64,000 nt of DNA from Rheinheimera oceanensis (lineage in GTDB: Bacteria > Pseudomonadota > Gammaproteobacteria > Enterobacterales > Alteromonadaceae), in the NCBI RefSeq assembly GCF_018831085.1, contig NZ_JAGPNM010000001.1:496001-560000 (forward strand), in the 5' to 3' direction. A program made the translations under genes and the position numbers. Every line of letters begins with the position of its first letter. Position 1 is the stretch's first letter. Of this stretch, positions 17,911-27,167 are shown piece by piece. The notes beneath the pieces are model-generated. The model worked only from the letters and a program-made list of their open reading frames with translations, was not told the DNA's origin and ran no database searches.

Positions 17911-20817
17911 ATGACACTACTTCTGCTGCTTCTGTTGCCTTTTTTGGGTTGTGTTATTGCGGCTTGCATGCCGGCCTATGCGCGAAATCGTGAAGCCTGG
18001 TTTGCCGCGTTTATTGCATTGTGCGGCCTGCTGTTAACATTTAGCCTGTACCCGGCAGTCAGTAGCGGTATCGTTATAAAACATGAACTGGCCTGGTTGC
18101 CCATGTTCAATCTTAACCTGGTGCTGCGCATGGATGGCCTTGCCTGGCTGTTCTCAGTGCTTGTTCAGGGTATTTGCCTTTTGGTGGTGCTCTACGCCCG
18201 CTACTATATGTCTCCCAAAGATCCGGTGCCACGCTTTTTCGCCTTTTTACTGGCCTTTATGGGCGCGATGCAAGGTGTGGTTATTTCCGGCAATCTGATC
18301 CAGTTAGTGATGTTTTGGGAGCTAACCAGCCTGACATCTTTTTTACTGATTGGTTACTGGCACCACCGTGCCGATGCCCGCCGCGGCGCACGGATGGCCT
18401 TTACTGTAACCTCAATTGGCGGCCTGTGTTTACTGGCCGGTGTATTATTACTGGGCTATATAGCAGGCAGTTATGATTTAGATACCGTGCTGGCATCTGC
18501 CGATGTTGTTCGCGCTCATCAGGCTTATTCACCGGCACTGGTGCTGATTGCCCTGGGTGCCCTGAGCAAAAGTGCGCAATTCCCGTTTCATTTCTGGTTG
18601 CCGCATGCCATGGCTGCGCCGACTCCGGTATCAGCTTATCTGCACTCGGCGACAATGGTAAAAGCCGGTATTTTTCTGCTGATGCGCTTATGGCCGGTAC
18701 TGGCCGGTACACCGGAATGGACCTGGATCATCGGCACTGCCGGTGTCTGTACTATGCTGATTGGCGCCTATCTGGCTATTTTCCAGCATGATTTAAAAGG
18801 CCTGCTGGCATACTCTACTATCAGCCATCTGGGCCTGATCACCTGTCTGCTGGGCATTGGTACGCCGCTGGCAATGGTAGCCGCTATTTTTCATACGCTT
18901 AACCATGCCATTTTTAAAGCCTCGCTGTTTATGGCGGTAGGTATTATTGACCACGAATCCGGCACGCGCGACATGCGTAAGTTATCGGGGTTATCGCGCT
19001 TAATGCCCTACACGGCTACCCTGGCTATTGTTGCCAGTGCAGCAATGGCAGGCGTACCTTTATTAAACGGCTTTTTATCGAAAGAAATGTTTTTTGCCGA
19101 AGCGCTGCTGGTGGGGCCAAGCACTAACTGGTGGATGTCTGCGGCTGCAGTGCTAATGGGCGTTTTTGGTGTCGCGTATTCTATGCGGTTTATCAGCGTT
19201 TTTTTCGGTGCCAAAGCAACTGAGTTACCAAAACAGCCACACGAGCCACCACGCTGGATGCGCTTTCCGGTTGAGCTTCTGGTGTTGTGCTGTCTGATCG
19301 TTGGCGTGGCGCCGCAGCTTAGCATTGGCGTGCCGCTGCAAACAGCTGCAGCCTCAGTGCTGGGTGAACGTCTGCCGGATTACAACCTGGCAATATGGCA
19401 TGGCATTAATGCACCGCTGATTATGAGTGTGCTGGCATTTGCTTTGGGCATACTGCTGTTTAAAGTGCTGAAGTACCGCTTTAACTTGCTGCAAAGTATT
19501 CATATTCCGGTACTGTACCGGTTTAACGGCAAACAAGCTTATGAAAGCAGTATGCTGATACTGGCGTCATCAGCTGCCAGGCTGGAGCGGTTGTTTAGCA
19601 GCCGGCGGCTGCAGCCGCAGCTGTTTTTGCTGGTACTGGCCGGATTATTTGCCTCGGCACTGATGCTGCAGGCCATGCCGGATTTTAACCATGCCTGGTC
19701 CGTTGATAATGTAAATTTGCCGTTTGCAATGCTGTGGCTGGTTGGCTGCACTTGCGCAGTGTGCGCAGCCTGGCAGGCTAAGTACCACCGGCTGGCAGCA
19801 TTAATGCTGGTAGGCGGCACCGGCATTGTCACCAGCCTGACCTTTTTATGGTTATCAGCACCTGATTTGGCCCTGACACAATTAATGGTAGAAACAGTGA
19901 CCACGGTGTTGCTATTGCTGGGTCTGCGCTGGCTGCCATCGCGGATTTCAGCACGCCAAATGAATCTGGTAGCCAGCAACCGCGATAAGTTACGCCGTAG
20001 CCGCGATCTGGTTATAGCCATTATTGCCGGTAGTGTCATGTTTGTTATCAGCTACTTTGTGCTACTGCACCCGGCCAACTTTACTATCAGTAACTTTTTC
20101 CTCGACAACGCCGTGCCCGGTGGCGGTGGCACCAACGTGGTAAATGTATTGCTGGTTGATTTTCGTAACTTCGACACTCTGGGTGAAATCACCGTACTTA
20201 GCATAGTCGCACTAACAGTGTATGCCTTGTTGCGGCGTTTTCGCCCGGCGCAGGAGAGCATCGGCATCCCGGCGCAACAGGCAAACCAGGTTGACCCGGC
20301 CAGCCGGCAAACACCGGCAGAGCAAGCCAACAGCGGTTATTTGTTAATTCCCGGTATATACCTGCGGCTGCTACTGCCGGTAATTGGTATCAGCGCGGCT
20401 TACTTCTTTATGCGCGGCCATAATTTACCCGGCGGTGGCTTTATAGCCGGTTTGGTTTTCGCCGTGGGTATGATTATTCAGTATATGCTGGCCGGTACAG
20501 TGTGGATTGAATCGCGCCTTAAGCTTAACCCACACCGCTGGATAGCTGTGGGTATCGGCCTGGCCTGTTTTACCGGTTTGGGTTCACTGCTGCTTGGTTA
20601 TCCGTTTCTTACCACCCATACCGCGCATGTAACGGTGCCTCTGCTGGGCGAAATACATCTGCCCAGTGCCTTTATTTTTGATCTGGGTGTTTTTGCCGTT
20701 GTTGTCGGCACCACCATGCTGATCCTGATAGCACTGGCGCACCAGTCTGTGCGCAGCCACCGGGTACCGGGCACACAACAGGACAACAGCACAGCAGCCA
20801 ACAGGGAGATCCGTTAA
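17911..20817 (+). CDS. mrpA: Mrp Na+/H+ antiporter subunit A, fused to an MrpB domain
   Basis: A 968-residue polytopic protein. Residues 1 to about 480 are homologous to the proton-pumping NuoL subunit (VMFWELTSLTSFLLIGYW and FPFHFWLPHAMAAPTPVSAY, with conserved Glu, His and Lys residues). The C-terminal part, roughly residues 800-950, is an MrpB-like domain (LPGGGFIAGLVFAVG), so A and B are fused as in group-2 Mrp systems (PhaAB-like). It forms the first gene of an operon in which each following gene overlaps the previous one. Expected function: export of Na+ or K+ in exchange for protons. The start ATG 17911 follows CGGAGAATT. Confidence 0.96.
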   Translation: MTLLLLLLLPFLGCVIAACMPAYARNREAWFAAFIALCGLLLTFSLYPAVSSGIVIKHELAWLPMFNLNLVLRMDGLAWLFSVLVQGICLLVVLYARYYMSPKDPVPRFFAFLLAFMGAMQGVVISGNLIQLVMFWELTSLTSFLLIGYWHHRADARRGARMAFTVTSIGGLCLLAGVLLLGYIAGSYDLDTVLASADVVRAHQAYSPALVLIALGALSKSAQFPFHFWLPHAMAAPTPVSAYLHSATMVKAGIFLLMRLWPVLAGTPEWTWIIGTAGVCTMLIGAYLAIFQHDLKGLLAYSTISHLGLITCLLGIGTPLAMVAAIFHTLNHAIFKASLFMAVGIIDHESGTRDMRKLSGLSRLMPYTATLAIVASAAMAGVPLLNGFLSKEMFFAEALLVGPSTNWWMSAAAVLMGVFGVAYSMRFISVFFGAKATELPKQPHEPPRWMRFPVELLVLCCLIVGVAPQLSIGVPLQTAAASVLGERLPDYNLAIWHGINAPLIMSVLAFALGILLFKVLKYRFNLLQSIHIPVLYRFNGKQAYESSMLILASSAARLERLFSSRRLQPQLFLLVLAGLFASALMLQAMPDFNHAWSVDNVNLPFAMLWLVGCTCAVCAAWQAKYHRLAALMLVGGTGIVTSLTFLWLSAPDLALTQLMVETVTTVLLLLGLRWLPSRISARQMNLVASNRDKLRRSRDLVIAIIAGSVMFVISYFVLLHPANFTISNFFLDNAVPGGGGTNVVNVLLVDFRNFDTLGEITVLSIVALTVYALLRRFRPAQESIGIPAQQANQVDPASRQTPAEQANSGYLLIPGIYLRLLLPVIGISAAYFFMRGHNLPGGGFIAGLVFAVGMIIQYMLAGTVWIESRLKLNPHRWIAVGIGLACFTGLGSLLLGYPFLTTHTAHVTVPLLGEIHLPSAFIFDLGVFAVVVGTTMLILIALAHQSVRSHRVPGTQQDNSTAANREIR

Positions 20818-21167
20818 TGGAATTAACTATTGCTTTATCCATCGGCGTACTGTTTGGCTCTGGTATCTGGCTTATTCTGCGCCCGCGTAGTTTTCAGGTT
20901 ATTACCGGCTTATTGCTGCTGTCTTATGCGGTTAACCTGTTTATTTTTATCACCGGCCGTTTGTCGGTAAATAAACCGCCGCTCATTATACAAGGCGAAG
21001 TGGTAGACCCTGCACTATATGCCGACCCGCTACCGCAGGCTTTGGTGCTTACTGCCATTGTTATTGGTTTTGCTACCACTGCACTTTATCTGGTGGTGTT
21101 GCTGGGCTCACGCGGGCTTACCGGCACCGACCACGTTGACGGCAAAGAAAGAGATTCAGAAGAATGA
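20817..21167 (+). CDS. mrpC: Mrp antiporter subunit C
   Basis: A 116-residue NuoK-like protein with three membrane segments (ending LTAIVIGFATTALYLVVLLG) and the family phrase DPLPQALVLTAIVIGFA. The ATG overlaps the mrpA stop by one base (TAATG), with GGGAG upstream inside mrpA, so translation is coupled. Confidence 0.95.
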   Translation: MELTIALSIGVLFGSGIWLILRPRSFQVITGLLLLSYAVNLFIFITGRLSVNKPPLIIQGEVVDPALYADPLPQALVLTAIVIGFATTALYLVVLLGSRGLTGTDHVDGKERDSEE

Positions 21168-22774
21168 TGTATCTGAACCCGCATTTAATGATGTTACCGA
21201 TACTGCTGCCACTGTTGGCCGGTGCAACGATGGTATTTATTAATGAACGCCATCACCGGCTAAAGTTTTTAATTAATCTGTCCAGCACCGCCGTTATGCT
21301 GTTAACCGCAATTCAGCTGCTGATGCAGGCACAAAGCGGCTTGTGGCCTGCCGATATGGCAGTGTATCTGGCCGCTAACTGGTCAGCTCCTTTTGGCATA
21401 GCTCTGGTGGCTGACCGGCTGGCGGCAGTAATGCTTATACTCACTGCTACCCTTGGCGCAGCTACGCTGGTGTTTTCCTACAGCCGCTGGTCTAAAACCG
21501 GTGTGCACTTTCATACCTTGTTCCAGCTACTGTTGATGGGCATTAACGGCGCAATTTTAACCGCTGACTTATTTAACCTGTTTGTATTTTTTGAAGTGAT
21601 GCTGGCGGCATCTTATGGCTTGCTGCTGCATGGTTATAACATCAGCCGTATTCGTGCCGGCATGCAATATATCGTGGTAAACCTGGTAGCCTCGTTGTTT
21701 TTTCTGATTGGTATTGCGCTGATATATGCAGCCACCGGCACGCTGAACTTTGCCGATCTGGCGTTAAAAATAGCCACGCTGGATAGCACAGACCGTTTTA
21801 TTCTGCAAACCGGCGCAGCGATACTGGCGGTGGCATTTTTAACTAAAAGTGCCATGTGGCCGCTGGGTTTCTGGTTACCTGTTACTTATTCTGCCGCCTG
21901 TGCCCCGGTTGGCGCCATGCTGGTGCTGCTAACAAAAATAGGGGTGTACGTTATTTTACGGCTATGGTGGCTGCTGTTTTCAGAGTACGGCGGCGCTTCA
22001 GCCGGTTTTGGCGGCAGTGTTTTACTCTGTGGCGGTTTGTTAACATTGGCATTTGGTGCAATTGGTTTACTGGCCAGCCAGGAACCACGCCGTATCGCCA
22101 GCTTCAGTGCCGTCATTTCATCAGGTACCTTACTGGCCCTTATCGGCTATGGTGACGCATCACTGCTTAGCTCAGCACTGTTTTATTTAATCAGTTCCAC
22201 ACTAGCGGTAGCCGCTTTTATTATGCTGACTGAACTGACCGACCGCATTTACACCCCGGCAGCCAGTGTACTGGCACTCAGTATGGAAGCCTTTGCCGTA
22301 GAAGAAGACACGCAGGAAAGCGCCGGTGTGGTTATCCCGGCAGCCATGGCATTTCTTGGCCTGGCGTTTGCAGCCTGCGCCTTAATTATGGCGGGCTTAC
22401 CGCCGTTATCCGGCTTTGTTGCCAAATTCAGTATTTTGCATAGCTTATTAGATAGCAGTGCTGCACATGCCCCCCTGTGGGCACGCTGGCTAATACTGAC
22501 GTTGCTGCTGGTGGCGGGCCTTAGCGCCATCATTGCACTGATGCGCTTTGGTGTGCGCACTTTCTGGACCTTATACAACAGTGTGCCTCTGCGGTTGCAT
22601 CCGACAGAAGCCCTGCCAATACTGGCAATACTACTGCTGGGTGTCTGCATGGTATTTACTGCCAGCCCACTGTTTAACCTGCTGGACCGTGTCAGTGCCG
22701 ATTTACAACAGACGCCGGCCTATATAGAGCGGGTATTACAGCAGCCAATTATCGGCGCGGAGGAGGTATTATGA
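21164..22774 (+). CDS. mrpD: Mrp antiporter subunit D
   Basis: A 536-residue polytopic subunit homologous to NuoN/NuoM, and with MrpA the likely proton-translocating core. It shows LFVFFEVMLAASYGLLLHG (conserved Glu in the fifth helix region) and AFLTKSAMWPLGFWLPVTYS (conserved Lys). About fourteen hydrophobic segments. The start overlaps mrpC by four bases (ATGA). Confidence 0.95.
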   Translation: MMYLNPHLMMLPILLPLLAGATMVFINERHHRLKFLINLSSTAVMLLTAIQLLMQAQSGLWPADMAVYLAANWSAPFGIALVADRLAAVMLILTATLGAATLVFSYSRWSKTGVHFHTLFQLLLMGINGAILTADLFNLFVFFEVMLAASYGLLLHGYNISRIRAGMQYIVVNLVASLFFLIGIALIYAATGTLNFADLALKIATLDSTDRFILQTGAAILAVAFLTKSAMWPLGFWLPVTYSAACAPVGAMLVLLTKIGVYVILRLWWLLFSEYGGASAGFGGSVLLCGGLLTLAFGAIGLLASQEPRRIASFSAVISSGTLLALIGYGDASLLSSALFYLISSTLAVAAFIMLTELTDRIYTPAASVLALSMEAFAVEEDTQESAGVVIPAAMAFLGLAFAACALIMAGLPPLSGFVAKFSILHSLLDSSAAHAPLWARWLILTLLLVAGLSAIIALMRFGVRTFWTLYNSVPLRLHPTEALPILAILLLGVCMVFTASPLFNLLDRVSADLQQTPAYIERVLQQPIIGAEEVL

Positions 22775-23271
22775 CACGCTGGCTACCATCCCCACTGTTA
22801 TCGCTGGCGTTGCTGCTGTTATGGTTAATGCTGAACCAGACACTGGAACCGGCCCACCTGTTGCTGGGCGCCGCATTTGCCATAGCGGCACCATTGTTAA
22901 CCGCACCGCTGAGGCCGTTTAAAGCCCGGATCCGCAGGCCGGCAGCCATACTGCGGTTATTCTGCTGGGCTTTTCTGGAAATTATCCGCTCCTGCTTTAA
23001 CGTAAGCCGGATTATTTTATTCAGCAAAGCCGATAACCTTAACTCTCAGTTTATTAAAATTCCGCTGAGCCTGCAGGACCCAACCGGCCTGGCGGTATTA
23101 TCCTGCCTGATAAACTGTACTCCGGGCACAGTTTGGGTAGAAATTCTGCAGGATACCCATCAGCTGTCTTTGCATGTATTTGATCTGCATGACGAGAACT
23201 GGTGGATAGATACCATTAAACAGCGGTACGAAAGCCCGCTGATGACTATTTTCGAACGGGAGGCAGCATGA
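22771..23271 (+). CDS. mrpE: Mrp antiporter subunit E
   Basis: A 166-residue subunit with N-terminal membrane segments (LLSLALLLLWLMLNQ) and a C-terminal soluble part. The block LSCLINCTPGTVWVEI near residue 110 is the MnhE family signature. It overlaps mrpD by four bases and is preceded by GGAGGAGG-like sequence. MrpE is needed for full antiport activity in characterised systems. Confidence 0.94.
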   Translation: MTRWLPSPLLSLALLLLWLMLNQTLEPAHLLLGAAFAIAAPLLTAPLRPFKARIRRPAAILRLFCWAFLEIIRSCFNVSRIILFSKADNLNSQFIKIPLSLQDPTGLAVLSCLINCTPGTVWVEILQDTHQLSLHVFDLHDENWWIDTIKQRYESPLMTIFEREAA

Positions 23272-23546
23272 GGCTGTTACTGGAAATATCGCTGTATTTT
23301 TCCCAATTCTGTGTTGTGCTGGCCATGTTGTTTTGTATGTTACGGCTGTTAAAAGGCCCCACTGCACAGGACAGAGTACTGGCACTGGATACCATCTGGA
23401 TGTGTGCAATGCTGTTTGCTTTGCTGCTGGGTATCAGCTTTGCCAGCCTGGTGTATTTTGAATGGGCAATGCTGATTGCTCTGACAGGCTTTGTGTCATC
23501 TGTTGCACTGGCTAAATTTCTAATGCGCGGAGAAATTATCGAATGA
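23268..23546 (+). CDS. mrpF: Mrp antiporter subunit F
   Basis: A 92-residue protein with three membrane segments. LLKGPTAQDRVLALDT near residue 27 is the MrpF signature. Four-base overlap with mrpE. Confidence 0.94.
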   Translation: MRLLLEISLYFSQFCVVLAMLFCMLRLLKGPTAQDRVLALDTIWMCAMLFALLLGISFASLVYFEWAMLIALTGFVSSVALAKFLMRGEIIE

Positions 23547-23974
23547 TGCAAATTCCTGCCGATATTCCGGCCTGGCTAGCCATAGCGGTTGCTTTGCTGC
23601 TTATTTGTGGCAGCCTTATAACACTTGTCGGTACTTTGGGGCTGCTGCGTTTACCGCACTTTTATCAGCGTATTCATGGCCCGGCTATTACCATTACCTT
23701 TGGTGCAGGCTGTTTTTTGCTGGCCTCTATGCTGTACTTTACCGCTTTACAAGAGCGGCCGGTTATTCACGAACTGCTTATTACCGCTTTTATCATGCTT
23801 ACTGCTCCGGTGACCGCCATGTTGCTGATGCGAACCGCGGTATACCGTGATTTGCGCAACGGCAGGCGTATTGCAGATATGGCAACTGATCCACAGCCTG
23901 CAGCCGGGCATGGTGCAACTGCCGGAGCAACAAGCCCCGGCCTGATGGAGGAATCACGTGACAGAAACCCTTAA
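23543..23974 (+). CDS. mrpG: Mrp antiporter subunit G
   Basis: A 143-residue protein with three membrane segments; the signature LVGTLGLLRLPHFYQRIHGPA lies near residues 28-48 (only part is characteristic: LGLLRLPHFYQRIH). The C-terminal tail of about 35 residues is hydrophilic and longer than in many MrpG proteins. Four-base overlap with mrpF, and 17-base overlap with the MscS gene. Confidence 0.93.
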   Translation: MMQIPADIPAWLAIAVALLLICGSLITLVGTLGLLRLPHFYQRIHGPAITITFGAGCFLLASMLYFTALQERPVIHELLITAFIMLTAPVTAMLLMRTAVYRDLRNGRRIADMATDPQPAAGHGATAGATSPGLMEESRDRNP

Positions 23975-25229
23975 TAACATCTCATTATGGTTTGAACAAT
24001 ATCCGCAATGGCAACTGGCTGCGTCGCTCAGCGCCATACTGTTATTATCCTGGTTGGGTAATTTAATTGTAAAACGGGTTCTGGTTGCTGGCATTGTCCG
24101 GGCACTTAAAAGCACCAGCTTAAGCTCGCATCATCTGATCAAAGACTTCAGCTTTATCTCCAGGCTGGCCAATATCGTACCGGCATTGATCATCTCTACC
24201 GGCATAAAACTGGTGCCTAACCTCTCCACCAGCCTGGTAACGGTTGTCGTCAATGTGTGTAATGCTTTCGTTATTCTTACTATTGCTCTGGCTATAGCCA
24301 ATATACTCAATTTAGTTAATACCGTTTACGAGCAACGGCCCGATGCCAAAACCAAGCCAATAAAAGGCTATATCCAGGTTATAACCATTGCAATTTATGC
24401 TATTGCATTAATTCTGATTATTGCCGCCCTGTTTGATCGCTCACCCCTGATCCTGCTATCCGGTTTGGGAGCCATGGCTGCAGTGCTGATGTTAATATTT
24501 CAGGACACTATTTTGTCATTAGTCGCCAGTGTACAGATATCGTCTAACGACGTGTTGCGCGTAGGTGACTGGGTAGAAATGCCACAGTTAAATGCCGACG
24601 GCGATGTGATTGATATTGCACTGCACACAGTAAAAATTCAGAACTGGGACAAAACCATCACCACTATTCCCACCCGCCGTTTTATGACAGATCCGTTTAA
24701 AAACTGGCGCGGTATGCAGGAATCTGGCGGCAGACGCATTAAACGCAGCATTATGCTGGATCAGCAAAGCGTGCATTTTCTCGATCAGGAGCAAATCAGC
24801 CGGCTGGGGCGGTTTCGTTTGTTACAGGATTACTTACCCGCCAAACAGCAGGAAATTGATGAGTGGAACCTGCAACTGGCAGAACAGGGCAAAGAGCCGG
24901 TTAACACCCGCCGTATTACCAACCTGGGCTCATTTAGGGCCTATGTTTTACATTATCTGAAAAACCATGCCGGCATTCACCAACAGATGACCATCATGGT
25001 ACGCCAACTGGCGCCGGGGGCCGATGGCCTGCCGCTGGAATTGTATTGTTTTACCAATACCACCGCCTGGCTCGACTACGAGGGTATTCAGTCAGATATC
25101 TTTGATCATTTGTTGTCCATTCTGCCGGAATTTGGCTTAAGGGTATATCAACACCCCAGTGGTATGGATGTGCGGGCGCTGGTAAGAACCCTTAACCCGG
25201 CAGAAAACCCAGGCAAAAGCGCACAGTAA
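23958..25229 (+). CDS. MscS-family mechanosensitive channel (YbdG-like)
   Basis: A 423-residue inner-membrane channel of the YbdG/MscM type. Five hydrophobic segments fill the first 190 residues. The pore-lining/beta-domain junction reads GLGAMAAVLMLIFQDTILSL, then RVGDWVEMP and NWDKTITTIPTRRFM, typical of this subgroup. It is translated from GTG 23958, preceded by GATGGAGGAA, inside the end of mrpG, so it is coupled to the antiporter operon. Inference: the channel works with Mrp in osmotic or salt adaptation. A clear intrinsic terminator follows. Confidence 0.92.
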   Translation: MTETLNNISLWFEQYPQWQLAASLSAILLLSWLGNLIVKRVLVAGIVRALKSTSLSSHHLIKDFSFISRLANIVPALIISTGIKLVPNLSTSLVTVVVNVCNAFVILTIALAIANILNLVNTVYEQRPDAKTKPIKGYIQVITIAIYAIALILIIAALFDRSPLILLSGLGAMAAVLMLIFQDTILSLVASVQISSNDVLRVGDWVEMPQLNADGDVIDIALHTVKIQNWDKTITTIPTRRFMTDPFKNWRGMQESGGRRIKRSIMLDQQSVHFLDQEQISRLGRFRLLQDYLPAKQQEIDEWNLQLAEQGKEPVNTRRITNLGSFRAYVLHYLKNHAGIHQQMTIMVRQLAPGADGLPLELYCFTNTTAWLDYEGIQSDIFDHLLSILPEFGLRVYQHPSGMDVRALVRTLNPAENPGKSAQ

Positions 25230-25257
25230 CAGCGGGCATGGCACAATGTAACAAGTT

Positions 25258-25275
25258 AACCGCAGCCGCGGTTTT
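25258..25275 (+). terminator. Intrinsic terminator of the Mrp-MscS operon
   Basis: AACCGC, AGCC loop, GCGGTT and a short T-run, 28 bases after the MscS stop. Confidence 0.8.
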
Positions 25276-25364
25276 TACCTTTACTTTTTTCTGTTAGCCG
25301 TTACAATGTGCGCCGCTCTTTTGACCGAAATTTACACAGCTCTTTTCAAAATAAGGTAATTGCT

Positions 25365-26168
25365 ATGCATCCGATGTTAAACATCGCGGTTCGCGCTGCC
25401 CGCAGCGCCGGTAACGTGATCGCTCGTGCCTGTGGCCAGCTTGATATGGTTCAGAAAGTACAAAAAGGCACTAACGACTTTGTGACCAATGTCGACAGAG
25501 AAGCCGAACAAGCTATTGTTCAGGTGTTAAAAAAATCGTTCCCGACCCACGGTATTGTCGGTGAAGAGCATGGTGATTACGGCAATAACGACAGCGAGTT
25601 TCAGTGGATTATCGACCCGCTGGACGGCACCACCAACTTTGTTAAAGGCATTCCGCATTTTGCGGTGTCTATCGCATTAAAACATCAGGGTAAATTAGAC
25701 CAGGCAGTGATCTTTGATCCACTGCGCGGTGAGTTATTTACCGCATCACGTGGCCGTGGCGCCCAGTTAAATGGTACCCGTATCCGTGTTACTAACCTGG
25801 CCGATATGCAGGGCACTATCCTCGCAACGGGCTTTCCGTTTAAAAACAAAACTCACTTACCGGCACACAGCGCTATGCTGACGTCGTTGCTGGCAGACGC
25901 TGCCGATATCCGCCGCACCGGTTCTGCCGCGCTGGATTTAGCCTACGTTGCCGCAGGCCGTTTTGATGGTTTCTTTGAAATTGGCTTAAAGCCGTGGGAT
26001 ATCGCCGCAGGTGAGTTAATTGTGCGCGAAGCCGGTGGCCTGGTGTGTGATTTTGTCGGTGGCAATAACCAGCTACGCAGTGGCAACGTGGTAGCGGCCA
26101 GCCCGAAAGTACTGGCGGCTATGCTAAAAGGTATTCGCCCACACCTGACAGAAACGCTGTCACGCTAG
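25365..26168 (+). CDS. suhB: Inositol-1-monophosphatase SuhB
   Basis: A 267-residue Mg2+-dependent inositol phosphatase that in E. coli also acts in rRNA transcription antitermination. The start at 25365 gives MHPMLNIAVRAARSAGNVI, matching the family, with AAGGT upstream; the longer frame from 25308 has no homology. Metal motifs are visible: GEEHG near residue 65, WIIDPLDGTTNFVKG near 81-95 and KPWDIAAGELIVREAGG near 209. It is a single transcription unit that faces the TraB gene. Confidence 0.97.
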   Translation: MHPMLNIAVRAARSAGNVIARACGQLDMVQKVQKGTNDFVTNVDREAEQAIVQVLKKSFPTHGIVGEEHGDYGNNDSEFQWIIDPLDGTTNFVKGIPHFAVSIALKHQGKLDQAVIFDPLRGELFTASRGRGAQLNGTRIRVTNLADMQGTILATGFPFKNKTHLPAHSAMLTSLLADAADIRRTGSAALDLAYVAAGRFDGFFEIGLKPWDIAAGELIVREAGGLVCDFVGGNNQLRSGNVVAASPKVLAAMLKGIRPHLTETLSR

Positions 26169-26178
26169 ACAACGCTGC

Positions 26179-26275
26179 ATAGTCTGCAACACCCGCTGTG
26201 CTCGCCACAGCAACTCGCAAGCCATCCCTGGCTTGCTCAGACACTCTGTGGCTGCGCATCGGGGTTGCAGACTAT
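26179..26275 (-). repeat. Structured intergenic repeat, copy 3 (minus orientation)
   Basis: A perfect 12-bp closing stem (ATAGTCTGCAAC at 26179-26190 with GTTGCAGACTAT at 26264-26275) encloses GCCACAG/CTGTGGC (26204-26210 with 26246-26252) and a perfect 8-bp hairpin GCAAGCCA/TGGCTTGC (26217-26224 with 26229-26236) whose minus-strand loop is GGGA. It lies between convergent suhB and TraB genes and may also serve both as a transcript end. It resembles copies 1 and 2 by its closing stem and CAGGGATG loop context. Confidence 0.75.
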
Positions 26276-26300
26276 AAGCCAGAAGCTCTATAACCAAGTG

Positions 26301-27164
26301 CTACAACTGCTTGATGCTGTAGCCCTGCTCACGCAGTAACTGCAATACATTGGCCTCACCTGCCAGATGCAAAGCCCCCACTAACACCAGTTCTATCTCC
26401 GGCGTGGCCAGCATTTGCTCCAGCTGCGGTAGCCAGTTTTTATTGCGCTGCACTAACAATGCATCATAAAACAGCTTACCTTCCGGCGTATCGGTAAACG
26501 CCATTGCCAGTTCTGCCATAGTGCCGGTGTCACCACTGCGCCAGGCCGCGATAATTTTCGTTAGTTCAGCCTCCAGCTCAGACAACTGCTGCAGGTTTTG
26601 CGTAACAAACGCATCTTCATTTTCTGCCGAGATATTCAGCAACATCGCCAGTTGCTGCTCCACGGTTTCCAGAAATAGCATCGGTTTATTGTCGGTAACG
26701 GCCTGCTTAAGAAAATGCATATCCACGCCCTCGCCTGCCATACCGGCCTTTTGCAGGGCAACCTGCATTAACGTCAGTAGCACAAAGTCGGGTTTAAATT
26801 GGTTCAGCGGCGCTAAATCAACGCCCTGGGTTTTCGCATACTGTTGTAACTGCTGATAGGTGCTGGCAGACAACACCTGCGACAAACTGCGGCCATCGCT
26901 GTACATAGCATGCTGCATCAGCAATTGCACGCCCTTTGCAGTTTCAAGCTCACGTACATCGGTTTCAAATACCAGCGTATCAGCCTGGCTGTAAGCCTGG
27001 CTAAACTCCTGCGGCAATGGAAATTGCTCTGGCGGTAGCAAGTGTACCGTACCGGCAATGTATAAGCGCTGTTCACCCTTTGTTACCTGCCATACCGATG
27101 TCTCAGCCTGTACTGAAACACTTAGCAGCAGCGCTGCTGATAATAGCATTATTAGTTTTTTCAT
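26301..27164 (-). CDS. TraB/GumN family protein
   Basis: A 287-residue exported protein with signal peptide MKKLIMLLSAALLLSVSVQA. It shows the TraB/GumN signature YIAGTVHLLPP near residue 35 (GTxH) and, at the C-terminus, LVLVGALHLAGEANVLQLL (GxxH). The two conserved His-containing motifs suggest a metal-dependent hydrolase (Tiki-like fold), probably acting in the periplasm; no substrate is known. It starts three bases after the rhodanese stop, so the two are probably one unit. Confidence 0.9.
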   Translation of the reverse strand: MKKLIMLLSAALLLSVSVQAETSVWQVTKGEQRLYIAGTVHLLPPEQFPLPQEFSQAYSQADTLVFETDVRELETAKGVQLLMQHAMYSDGRSLSQVLSASTYQQLQQYAKTQGVDLAPLNQFKPDFVLLTLMQVALQKAGMAGEGVDMHFLKQAVTDNKPMLFLETVEQQLAMLLNISAENEDAFVTQNLQQLSELEAELTKIIAAWRSGDTGTMAELAMAFTDTPEGKLFYDALLVQRNKNWLPQLEQMLATPEIELVLVGALHLAGEANVLQLLREQGYSIKQL

Positions 27165-27167
27165 TTG

